This document shows, piece by piece, positions 1-7,880 of a stretch of 33,567 nucleotides of DNA. Both the position numbers and the translations under genes were made by a program. The DNA is taken from the NCBI GenBank assembly GCA_020343875.1, contig CP070811.1:4732582-4766148 (forward strand), read 5' to 3'. This stretch comes from Anaerolineales bacterium (GTDB lineage: Bacteria; Chloroflexota; Anaerolineae; 4572-78; NAK82). Each line of letters starts with the position of its first letter. The stretch's first letter is position 1. The notes under the pieces are model-generated. The model saw nothing but the letters and a program-made list of their open reading frames with translations. It was not told where the DNA came from and did no database searches.

Positions 1-2198
1 ACCCGCAATCGTTCCTCCTCTGAAAAGGCTACGTCATGACTCCAATGGAGCCCAGGAAAGCGCAGCCGCCCTCCAGCCGTGGCATAGGTCAGCCCTCCTA
101 TTCCCCACAGCGCGGCGGCGGCCAATCCCAGCCAGCTATCGGTTGTGGTTCCCGCCACCCAGCCCGGAGCCATGCGGGCCATGTTCAGCACGCCCAAGCC
201 CCCTGCCCCCAGTACCAGGGTGATCCACGGGATGAAGAAGTGCGTCCTGGCATAGGCTGTCAGGGTCGGCAAGATCAGGGCTAAGAAGACCAGGGTGAAA
301 TAGGCTGAGGCAACCGCCGGGATCGCTTCGACAAGCCGCCAGCCAGCTGTCCAGCGGGCCACGGGTAACACAACCACAAAGGCCAAGGCCAGAATGCCAA
401 AGAGTGCCGCCCGTTCCCAGGCCGGCCCTCGTCGCAGGTCTACACCTATCAGCGACCCAATGCCAGCTGCCAGCAGGCCCACGGAAGCCACTTGCTCAAA
501 GAGCAAGGCCATATCAACTATTAGATCGCGCACAGGCCCCAATGCCGGCACCAGATACAATCCGCGCAGAAGCGACCCCATAAGCAAAAGGGCAGCAGCC
601 AGAATCAGCCCTAAAAAAGTCGCCTGGAATTCAGCCCCGGCGTACTGTCGCAGGGTGAGTATCAAGGTCCACACAGACAGTGAAGCCAGGAGCAACGGAG
701 TGGCCGTCAACAGTGTCTGCCGCGTTGTGCCGCCGAACAGCACAGGTGCTAGCAGCACCAAGCCCAACATAATTGCCACTACCAGCGCAACGTTGCCCTC
801 TCGCGCAAAGAAATGGCGTCGCTCCAACCAGCTAACCAGCCAGCGGCTCCCGCTCCACAGCATAGCACCCAAGGTCATAATGACTGGTACGATCACCAAT
901 GTTACCAGCAAAGCTACCAAAGGCTTGAAGATCAGCGCCGGCTCTCTGATCCACAAATTCAGCAGCACGCTCGAGATTCGCGTCTGCCAGAAATACACCG
1001 CTACCCACAGCGCGTAGACTGTATAGATCGCCGCCAACCCGCCGAACACGGTGAAGATGGTCTCATCTCGACTGAACGTCACCGCGCCCTGCGTCTCCGC
1101 CTCGGCATCCTCCGGCTGAGTGCCAACCAAGAAGGCGCGCAAGCCCGGACCAAGCAAAGCCAGCACCTTGCCTGGTAATTCCTGCCGGATAAAGGCGAAC
1201 GATCGCTGGCGCAGCATGGGGATCCCCAACCAGTCGCTCAGGATGAAATAGCCATCCAGCTCCAGGAGTGGATTGAGGTTGACGAAAAGGCTCAGATAAC
1301 CCAGGAAGGCTACCTTGAAGAGCAACGCCCCTAACAGGCTGGCAGAATCTGAGACCCATATCGCCAGCAAACTACACAGTCCAGCCACGATCAATTCTGA
1401 ATGCGGCCCGGCCCACGATACGGCAATGCGTCGCCCCTTAGGTTCTAGCCAGATGTCCACCGTATCCACGAAGAAAGCGGGCATACCATAATAAATCATC
1501 ACCCCGCCGCGGCGCACCTCCCGGCCAAAGTGCTTGGTAGCCAGCGCGTGGGCCGCCTCGTGGATGAAAATCAGGAGCATACTGATCAAGAGCAGCGTCA
1601 GTAAGCCCGCAACATAGCCCAACACACTAGAATCATCGGGAGTCAGGATAGCGTACGTTCCACGTCGCAACAGGAGCCAAAAGGCAACCGAGCCCATCAA
1701 AGCCAGCAGTGTCAGCAGCCCCAAAACCGGTTTGAAGAAGAAGATCCGCCCGCCCAGTTGATAGGCCAACGTTACATACCGATCCACGCCCTTTAGATAA
1801 AACTCCTGCTGCAAAAAGGCGCGGGCCAATCGCCGCCAACGATGGCCCCAATCCCGCTCCGCGAGTTGCCCCGATACTTGATGGAACACATCCACCGGCC
1901 TATCGGTCAGGAAACCCTCGGTCCGCAACTCCTCTACCAGCGCCGTGACCCGCCCAAAAGCAAAGGCCTTGTACCGTTCGAAGTAGGCCACCACCAAGTC
2001 CTTGACGGTACGCGAGCCGTCCATCCAACTCCAGAGGACGTAATCCTGTTCTTCTAACTTCAGATAGGTTCCCAAGCCGGGATTCTTGAGCACGTAGTAT
2101 ACGGTGTCGCTCTCAGTCAAGCGACGCACGATGATCCCAGGCACCGAGCGGGGCCGGTAGCTGGCCTTATCTACTTGAGCGCGTACCCAAGTCCACAT
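1..2198 (-). CDS. PqqD-like domain / M50 zinc metallopeptidase, multi-pass membrane protein (3' truncated by window edge)
   Basis: The minus strand is open from an ATG at 2198 to the window edge, at least 732 codons with no stop. Residues about 17-100 look like a PqqD/RRE-type winged helix, which in peptide-modification systems binds leader peptides. The site-2-protease-type zinc site is complete: HEAAH (H213, E214, H217) inside a hydrophobic helix, and NPLLELDGYF with D315 as third ligand. Long hydrophobic segments flank this and continue to the edge, so it is an integral membrane protein. This is the 'putative peptide zinc metalloprotease' (YydH-like) branch of M50. A GTG at 2252, preceded by a weak GGAAAAG, is an alternative start; the ATG has no clear Shine-Dalgarno. 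It diverges from the cyclase gene, and an NHLP-type peptide gene lies beyond that. Role in processing or exporting a peptide is inference. Confidence 0.88.
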   Translation of the reverse strand, partial: MWTWVRAQVDKASYRPRSVPGIIVRRLTESDTVYYVLKNPGLGTYLKLEEQDYVLWSWMDGSRTVKDLVVAYFERYKAFAFGRVTALVEELRTEGFLTDRPVDVFHQVSGQLAERDWGHRWRRLARAFLQQEFYLKGVDRYVTLAYQLGGRIFFFKPVLGLLTLLALMGSVAFWLLLRRGTYAILTPDDSSVLGYVAGLLTLLLISMLLIFIHEAAHALATKHFGREVRRGGVMIYYGMPAFFVDTVDIWLEPKGRRIAVSWAGPHSELIVAGLCSLLAIWVSDSASLLGALLFKVAFLGYLSLFVNLNPLLELDGYFILSDWLGIPMLRQRSFAFIRQELPGKVLALLGPGLRAFLVGTQPEDAEAETQGAVTFSRDETIFTVFGGLAAIYTVYALWVAVYFWQTRISSVLLNLWIREPALIFKPLVALLVTLVIVPVIMTLGAMLWSGSRWLVSWLERRHFFAREGNVALVVAIMLGLVLLAPVLFGGTTRQTLLTATPLLLASLSVWTLILTLRQYAGAEFQATFLGLILAAALLLMGSLLRGLYLVPALGPVRDLIVDMALLFEQVASVGLLAAGIGSLIGVDLRRGPAWERAALFGILALAFVVVLPVARWTAGWRLVEAIPAVASAYFTLVFLALILPTLTAYARTHFFIPWITLVLGAGGLGVLNMARMAPGWVAGTTTDSWLGLAAAALWGIGGLTYATAGGRLRFPGLHWSHDVAFSEEERLR

Positions 2199-2211
2199 AT
2201 TAAAGTGCTGG

Positions 2212-2229
2212 CGGGGGGAATGCCCCCCG
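2212..2229. repeat. G/C-rich perfect palindrome in the leader of the M50 gene
   Basis: A 7-bp perfect stem (C plus six G, paired with six C plus G) closes on a 4-nt AATG loop. It sits 14 bases upstream of the ATG at 2198 and inside the extra codons that the GTG start at 2252 would add. It could be a hairpin acting on translation or transcription of the peptidase, or a dispersed palindromic element; one copy alone cannot decide. Confidence 0.5.
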
Positions 2230-2375
2230 TACGTTCTGGCTTCAGCCGCCACGTTTATCTTTTCCAGGCTATCTTTCGTATCTGGCCTTATTTTACAATA
2301 AATCTTCGCAGAGTGAAACTTTGCCTCGCGGGGCGCTAAGGCATCTCTCGTGGGATTAGTCGATACCGGCCATAC

Positions 2376-2404
2376 TTCAAAAATTTCCGAACTTCTGCTA
2401 TAAT
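2376..2404 (+). promoter_or_regulatory. Predicted promoter of the cyclase-AAA-TPR gene
   Basis: TTCAAA (2376-2381), a 17-bp spacer and a perfect TATAAT (2399-2404) preceded by TGC, an extended -10. It lies about 40 bases before the TTG start at 2443. Confidence 0.65.
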
Positions 2405-2442
2405 CCGACCAGGCGCCTACGCCAACTACAGAGGTAACCCAC

Positions 2443-5400
2443 TTGTCCATCCAACCCGAACTTGTGCAAGCGGTGGCCGCTTTCGTACCCGACCACGTAG
2501 TGCAAGATATCGTCAGTGATCATCTGCCCAAGCCGGGTGACGCGTTCGTCTCCGAGGGGGCAGTCATTTTCGCCGATGTGGCCGGCTTTACCCCCATGGC
2601 CGAACGATTGGCGCGTATTATGCGTGACCAAGCTCGCCAAGGCGAGGCGCGCGGCGCTGAGGAACTCAACCGCATCATCAATCGGGCTTTCTCAGCTATG
2701 ATGACGCCAATTCAGCAGCGTGGCGGCATTGTTACCCACTTCAGCGGTGATGCCCTGACTGCCTGCTTTGAACGCCCCCCGGATTTGTCTCCTTCCGAGG
2801 TAGTGACCAGTGCCCTGGCATGCGCATATGCCATGCAACGGGCCATTTATCCGTTCGCCGAGGTCCAGGTTGAGAACGAATCATTTCTCGTGAGCGTGAA
2901 AATCGGAGTCGGCTACGGGCGGTGCATCTTCCTGGCCGTGGGTGACGAGCACAGCAGCATGGAGTCGGTATTGTTGGGGCAAGCCCTCGAGGATGCTGCT
3001 ACTGCGGAACAGCATGCACAGCGTAGTCAGGTGGTACTGGCCCCCAGCGCTTTGTCATTGCTGCCCGAAACCCTGCTCCCGCCCGAGGATCGGGTTGAAT
3101 ACCGTGGCGATTCGGTTGCCTATCTTGAATACCGCGTGATGCCTCCCTTGGAGAGTGATTTCGCTCTGATACCCCCATATGCCGACCCCCTGGTCGGACT
3201 GGATGCAGCAGCTCTAGAGCGTATTTTGCACGGCCTGGCCCCTTATCTGCCCCGATCCATCTACGATCGGCTTCTTATGGCTCAAGGCGACCTGCCCGGC
3301 GACTACCGACGTGTCACCAATATCTTCGTTTATTTCGACGGGCTGGACTTAAAGAGGACTGATGTAGGAGAGCTTACCCAGACATACTACCGCTGGGCGA
3401 GTTCCATCGTGGATCGTTACCAAGGACGGCTGATTCACATGATGGCAGATGACAAAGGAACCAGCCTGCACATCCTGTTCGGGGCACCCGACAAACATGC
3501 CGACGATCCAACGCGCGGACTGCGTTGCGCGTTGGATTTGCAGCGGGACCCCCATCGACCTGCCTTTATCACCCGGCAGCGCATCGGTGTAGCCTCTGGC
3601 ATCGTCTTCGCCGCCACCATCGGGTCGCCAAGGCGCATGGAATACACGGTCATCGGTGACGAGGTCAACCTGTCAGCTCGCCTCACAGCGGCTTGTCCAG
3701 CGGGGGAGGTGCTGGTGGACACCTACACCCGGGATCGCACCGCCCGCCAGTTCGAATTTGAGACGTTGCCGCCTATGCGTGTGAAGGGCAAGTCAGAGCC
3801 AGTCATTGTCTATCGGCTGCTGGATGAGCGTCCGAGTGAGACGGGGTTAGTAGCCCGCTACCTTTCCAGTCGCTGGCACATCGTAGGCCGTGACGATGAA
3901 GTAGCCCTACTGACACGCGCCGCCGACCAAGCCCTGGAAGGAACCGGCCAGATCATTGCCATTGAGGGGCAAGCCGGCGTGGGCAAAACCCGCTTAGTAG
4001 AAGAGGTGGTGCGGCATTGGGTCGACCACGGCGGCGACGGCTTCGTAGGACAGGCCCTCTCCCACGGCAGCAACTCCCCATACCATCTCTGGACCAACTT
4101 TTGGCATGCCTTTTTCGGATTTGGTGAAGCCGACAACGCTGAGCAACGCTGGCAGAAGACAAAAGCGACCATTGCCCAGGAAGCACCCCATGTATCTGCC
4201 TGGATTGAGGTACTTGCCCCCATCTTAGGTCTTCGCTCCCCCGAAACACCTCTACTCTCTAGGCTGGATGCCGCCGACCGGCGCCGCAAACTTCTCGAAG
4301 TGACGCTGAATTTGCTTGTGGCTCGCGCTCATCGCCAGCCACTGCTGGTTCTCTTTGAAGACTTGCATTGGGCTGACCAACCGTCGCTGGAACTCATCGA
4401 CTATGTCGGCGAGCATATTTCACAAGCGCCATTGCTGTTGTGCGTCTGCTTCCGTCCTCGCGAGGATCTGGGTTTAGACGTACTTTCCTCGATGTATTGT
4501 ACCTGGCGCATCTTGGACGAGCTTCAGCCACACCAAAGCACCCAGCTAGTGCGCGCAATCTTGGGCAAGGTAAACCTGCCGCAGAGGGTGGAGCAAGAAA
4601 TCTACGACAAGACTCAGGGCAATCCTCTTTTTGTCGAGGAAGTCCTCAGAAGCTTCATCGCCAGCGGCACTCTGGTACCGGAAAACGGGCACTACCGGCT
4701 GGCGGGCAGCCCAAGTGCCATCACCATTCCTGACACATTGCAAGATTTGCTGATGGCTCGAATAGACAAACTAGAGGCCCCCAGCCGGGATCTGGTGCAA
4801 GTTGCCTCTGTGGTTGACCGACGCTTCCCCTACGTCGTCCTGCGCGGGATCTATCCCTATCCCATGTCCGATCTAGAAATGCAGGAACGACTTAATGAAC
4901 TGATTCGCCCCCTGGACTTGACACGCCTGGATCGCCCTGAGCCCGATCTGGTATACCTTTTTAAACACGCCCTCACTCGAGATGTGGCATATGCCAGCCT
5001 TCCCTTTGCCCGTCGCCGCGAGTTGCATCGGCGGGTGGGCGAATGTATGGAAACCACTTACGCTGACCATCTAGAAGAGCACTATGGCACTCTGGCCTAC
5101 CATTTCGATCTGAGTGAGAAATGGGAAAGAGCCCTGAATTACGCCCTGCTGGCCGGGGTGCAAGCCCAGGAAGTATATGCGAACGACGAGGCCCTCCGCT
5201 ATTACCAGCAGGTAGAAGATTATCTAGCATCTGTGTCAATTGAGACCAATTGGACTAGCGCTTTGCAGATGCACCTTAAGCGCAGCATCTTGCACCGACT
5301 GAACGGGAACTACGAACTGGCCGAGGCCGACCTGGCTCGCACTCTTAGCCTGGCCCAAACGTATCAAGATACCCGGGCCGAGGCTGAGGCGTATTGCCTG

Positions 5401-6615
5401 CTGGCCGATGTGCATCACTATGAAATGCGCAACGAAGAGTCGCTGAGTGCCGCCCACCAAGCTTTTACCATCGCCTCGAGACATAACCACCCGGCAGAGC
5501 TGAACATGTCATTGGTACAGTTGGGCGTCGCTTGCCAGATGGTGGGAGATGTGGAACGCTCGATGGCGTACCTCCAGCAAGCCCACGACCTGGCAGAACA
5601 GCGCCGCGACCGGTTGGCGGTCGCGCGGGCGCTGAACACCATGGCTGTTGCATGGCTGCTTTACCAAGGTGAGTTGGACAAAGCCCTGGATGGCTTCCTG
5701 CGCGTGCTTGAGATACGACGCGAAGCCGGTGCCAAAGATCGGGAAGCGGAATGCCTGGCCAATATTGCAACCGTGCAATTCAGGCGCGGAGAATTTGAGA
5801 GAGCCTTGGAAGCCAGTGAAGGCGCCCTGCGCGTCGGACGTGCCGCTGGCTGGCAGTATGGTATCAGTTACGTCCAACTCGATCAGGCCGACGTCTATTG
5901 CTACCTGGGTGATTACGAGACTGGCCAGCGGCTCATCGAAGAAGCGGGGCAAAACCTGGTGGCAGGCGACGAGCTAGGGAAGGCATACATTCAACTCTGG
6001 CTGGGACGCAACATCCACTTCGACCTGGGCCGTGACGAGCTTGCTATCTCGGTGCTGAAGGCAAGCGTGGCATTGATGCGAGAACACGACCACTACGACG
6101 AGTTGATTGTGGGACTGACAGGGCTGGGAGGCAGCTATTTGCGGCAGCATCAGCTTAGCCAGGCGCGGGCTTGCCTGAGTGAAGCCCACGAATTAAGCCT
6201 CACCCAGAACATTCCGTGGCAGCGCTCAGAGATCTGCTATCGGCTGGGGCAGGTGGCACTCACCGAAGCCGAACTCAACAAAGACTCACGCAAGTGGGAG
6301 GAAGCCAGCCACTGGGCGCGAATGGCACAAGCAGCTGTTGATAAAGGTGGCGCTCCTGACTGGCTGGGCCCTGCCCAGCTCCAGCTGGCCCGCATCGCCA
6401 GGCATCGTGATGTGCCAGCCGACCAGGTGATTGATCTCTATCAGCAGGCAGTCTCGCTGGCCCAAGTACGCTGCCGTGCTGTGGAGCGCGCCTGGCTGCT
6501 GCGTGAGGCGGGCCACTACCTGGCAACCCACCCGAAGCAGGAGATCAGTATGCAGGGGCATGCTCTGGGACAACAAGCCGATGACTGGTTAGCGGCACGA
6601 GGCATCCCAAGCTAA
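2443..6615 (+). CDS. Tandem class III adenylate/guanylate cyclase - AAA/NACHT-like ATPase - TPR protein
   Basis: This 1390-aa protein carries two cyclase homology domains (about 35-235 and 285-465), a P-loop ATPase module (Walker A G509-T516, GQAGVGKT; Walker B-like LLVLFEDLHW near 635) and a long alpha-helical TPR region from about 900 to the end. The start is TTG: an AGAGGT site lies 7 bases upstream and there is no better ATG. The family usually makes cAMP or cGMP in the cytoplasm, with the ATPase/TPR part as a regulatory sensor. The two cyclase domains look complementary. The first keeps both metal aspartates (D45, D103) but has lost the Asn/Arg pair (the segment reads GQALEDAATAEQ). The second keeps N409 and R413 (GDEVNLSAR) but has Y297 where the first metal Asp should be. 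That suggests one composite active site and one degenerate site, as in sAC-type enzymes. It is followed after 126 bp by a peptide gene on the same strand. Confidence 0.92.
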   Translation: MSIQPELVQAVAAFVPDHVVQDIVSDHLPKPGDAFVSEGAVIFADVAGFTPMAERLARIMRDQARQGEARGAEELNRIINRAFSAMMTPIQQRGGIVTHFSGDALTACFERPPDLSPSEVVTSALACAYAMQRAIYPFAEVQVENESFLVSVKIGVGYGRCIFLAVGDEHSSMESVLLGQALEDAATAEQHAQRSQVVLAPSALSLLPETLLPPEDRVEYRGDSVAYLEYRVMPPLESDFALIPPYADPLVGLDAAALERILHGLAPYLPRSIYDRLLMAQGDLPGDYRRVTNIFVYFDGLDLKRTDVGELTQTYYRWASSIVDRYQGRLIHMMADDKGTSLHILFGAPDKHADDPTRGLRCALDLQRDPHRPAFITRQRIGVASGIVFAATIGSPRRMEYTVIGDEVNLSARLTAACPAGEVLVDTYTRDRTARQFEFETLPPMRVKGKSEPVIVYRLLDERPSETGLVARYLSSRWHIVGRDDEVALLTRAADQALEGTGQIIAIEGQAGVGKTRLVEEVVRHWVDHGGDGFVGQALSHGSNSPYHLWTNFWHAFFGFGEADNAEQRWQKTKATIAQEAPHVSAWIEVLAPILGLRSPETPLLSRLDAADRRRKLLEVTLNLLVARAHRQPLLVLFEDLHWADQPSLELIDYVGEHISQAPLLLCVCFRPREDLGLDVLSSMYCTWRILDELQPHQSTQLVRAILGKVNLPQRVEQEIYDKTQGNPLFVEEVLRSFIASGTLVPENGHYRLAGSPSAITIPDTLQDLLMARIDKLEAPSRDLVQVASVVDRRFPYVVLRGIYPYPMSDLEMQERLNELIRPLDLTRLDRPEPDLVYLFKHALTRDVAYASLPFARRRELHRRVGECMETTYADHLEEHYGTLAYHFDLSEKWERALNYALLAGVQAQEVYANDEALRYYQQVEDYLASVSIETNWTSALQMHLKRSILHRLNGNYELAEADLARTLSLAQTYQDTRAEAEAYCLLADVHHYEMRNEESLSAAHQAFTIASRHNHPAELNMSLVQLGVACQMVGDVERSMAYLQQAHDLAEQRRDRLAVARALNTMAVAWLLYQGELDKALDGFLRVLEIRREAGAKDREAECLANIATVQFRRGEFERALEASEGALRVGRAAGWQYGISYVQLDQADVYCYLGDYETGQRLIEEAGQNLVAGDELGKAYIQLWLGRNIHFDLGRDELAISVLKASVALMREHDHYDELIVGLTGLGGSYLRQHQLSQARACLSEAHELSLTQNIPWQRSEICYRLGQVALTEAELNKDSRKWEEASHWARMAQAAVDKGGAPDWLGPAQLQLARIARHRDVPADQVIDLYQQAVSLAQVRCRAVERAWLLREAGHYLATHPKQEISMQGHALGQQADDWLAARGIPS

Positions 6616-6631
6616 AAGAACCCGGTCTGCC

Positions 6632-6660
6632 TTTTTTCTCGCTCAGAACTGTGCTATACT
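6632..6660 (+). promoter_or_regulatory. Candidate promoter of the NHLP-type peptide gene
   Basis: TATACT (6655-6660) has an extended TGC just upstream. The -35 position 17 bp away is only a T-run, so this would rely on the extended -10. It lies about 80 bases before the peptide start. Confidence 0.4.
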
Positions 6661-6741
6661 TGACGCGTGGGGACTTGACTTGGAGTCACCTCAAGGAACA
6701 TAGCATTCAAAATCCACAAGGATGAAAGGATAGGTTTTCTG

Positions 6742-6957
6742 ATGGCACCAGATACAGTTGCTCTTATTATCGGTCGGGCGGTTACAGACGAAGAATTCCG
6801 CGCCCTGCTGCTTTCTGATCCCGATCAGGCGCTCCAGGGCTATGACCTGTCGGCAGACGAGGTCGAAGCTATCAACAATCTAAAGCAGGAAGACCTGGAG
6901 GACTTCTCGACCAAGCTAGACTCGCGCATTACCAAGAGACGGCTCTGGCGCGGATAG
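6742..6957 (+). CDS. Os1348-like NHLP-clan small protein (putative RiPP leader/precursor)
   Basis: A 71-aa protein whose residues about 10-60 resemble the nitrile-hydratase-alpha-like leader fold: a VTDEEFRALLLSDP segment followed by a YDLSADEVEAI segment. These features match the Os1348/Franean1_4349 type of NHLP small proteins known from Chloroflexota and actinobacteria. There is no Gly-Gly cleavage site and no Cys/Ser/Thr-rich core; the tail after the leader is short and basic (KRRLWRG). It may therefore be a leader-only protein, a precursor with a cryptic core, or a regulatory partner. An AGG lies 7 bases before the ATG. It is on the same strand as the cyclase gene, and an RRE-like/M50 peptidase lies upstream of that. 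Its stop is 3 bases from the convergent dgkA stop. Family assignment is from pattern recall; function is inference. Confidence 0.8.
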   Translation: MAPDTVALIIGRAVTDEEFRALLLSDPDQALQGYDLSADEVEAINNLKQEDLEDFSTKLDSRITKRRLWRG

Positions 6958-6960
6958 CTG

Positions 6961-7335
6961 TCAGAGCATAGTCAGGAGAGCCCGCCATAGCGGCGGGCCC
7001 AAGATCAATAACCCGACGATAACGGCGGCGATAGCCATCAGCAGCACAGCTCCCGCCGCCACATCTTTGGCGATCTTGGCCAGAGGATGGTATTCCGCCG
7101 TCGCCAGATCTACCGCCGTCTCAGCCACTGTGTTGAACGCCTCGGCAACCAGCACCAAAGCGATGGTGAGGGCAATTATGGCCCATTCAATATGGCTTAA
7201 CCTCAACCCAAGCCCCAAGATCACGACGACCAAGGCCACGGACAAATGAATACGCGCGGTGCGCTGCGTCCGCAGGACGTGCCATATTCCTGAAAAGGCA
7301 TATCTAAAACTGGTCAAGAAATTAGAATGGGTCAT
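6961..7335 (-). CDS. dgkA: Diacylglycerol kinase / undecaprenol kinase family membrane protein
   Basis: A 124-aa protein with three hydrophobic helices and the DgkA signature: E65, N68 and E72 in EAFNTVAETAVD, followed by HPLAKIAKDVAAGAVLL. These small trimeric membrane kinases phosphorylate diacylglycerol or, in many Gram-positive-type bacteria, undecaprenol, feeding the lipid carrier cycle. Length is normal for the family. It is the last gene of a minus-strand cluster, 64 bp after ybeY, the order known from Firmicutes. A 7-bp GC hairpin (6980-6986 with 6992-6998) lies within its last codons and could slow polymerases from both converging genes. The substrate (DAG or undecaprenol) cannot be decided from sequence alone. 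Confidence 0.93.
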   Translation of the reverse strand: MTHSNFLTSFRYAFSGIWHVLRTQRTARIHLSVALVVVILGLGLRLSHIEWAIIALTIALVLVAEAFNTVAETAVDLATAEYHPLAKIAKDVAAGAVLLMAIAAVIVGLLILGPPLWRALLTML

Positions 7336-7399
7336 GTCATAAGGGCGCAGCGGCTCAGAAGGGCCATCGGCAAGCTACCACACGCTACGACGCCCGTGG

Positions 7400-7873
7400 T
7401 TAAGCCGGCTGCACGTGAGCAAGTCCTAATTGGGACAAGATCTCTGCCTGCCGCCCCCACATCGCCACTTTGTCCTCAGGGCGCATATGGTCATAGCCCA
7501 AAAGATGCAACACTCCGTGAACCACCAGCAAAGCCAATTCTGCCTCAATGGGATGGCCGGCAGCCGACGCCTGAGCCTCGGCTTTGGGGTAGGCGATCAC
7601 CACGTCTCCCAGGTACACGTCAGCGCTTGGCGGACTCACGAAATCAGGCGCCTCGCCTCCAAAAGAGAGAACGTCTGTGGGCGCATCTATGCCAAGGAAG
7701 TCTCGATTGAGCGCGCGCAACACCTCGTCATGGGTGACAACCACTGTCAATGCGCCCGTCCTATGGCCTGCAGCTGCCAGGGTTGCCTGCGCGACCGAGC
7801 CAAGCCAATCGGCGGAAACGCTGGCAACAAACGTGTCCTCAACTTGCACCTGGACGGGTGCTCTCACAGACAT
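7400..7873 (-). CDS. ybeY: Endoribonuclease YbeY (rRNA maturation)
   Basis: A 157-aa protein with the metal-binding signature HGVLHLLGYDH (H119, H123, H129), which defines the YbeY/UPF0054 single-strand endoribonuclease involved in 16S rRNA 3'-end maturation and ribosome quality control. Upstream, the conserved NRDFLGIDAPTDVLSF block is also typical. Its ATG lies 7 bases after the stop of the 7TM-HD gene, so the two are probably translated from one transcript. Confidence 0.96.
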   Translation of the reverse strand: MSVRAPVQVQVEDTFVASVSADWLGSVAQATLAAAGHRTGALTVVVTHDEVLRALNRDFLGIDAPTDVLSFGGEAPDFVSPPSADVYLGDVVIAYPKAEAQASAAGHPIEAELALLVVHGVLHLLGYDHMRPEDKVAMWGRQAEILSQLGLAHVQPA

Positions 7874-7880
7874 TGGGTCT

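Noticed and set aside
394..1017. 207-aa plus-strand open frame
   Set aside because: It is antisense to the well-supported M50 peptidase frame, and its Arg/Ser/Thr-rich product looks like a shadow.
6742..6957. Nitrile hydratase alpha subunit fragment
   Set aside because: It is only 71 aa, lacks the metal-binding Cys cluster and has a complete start and stop; the similarity is to the leader-like fold. The nitrilase at 11647 is unrelated.
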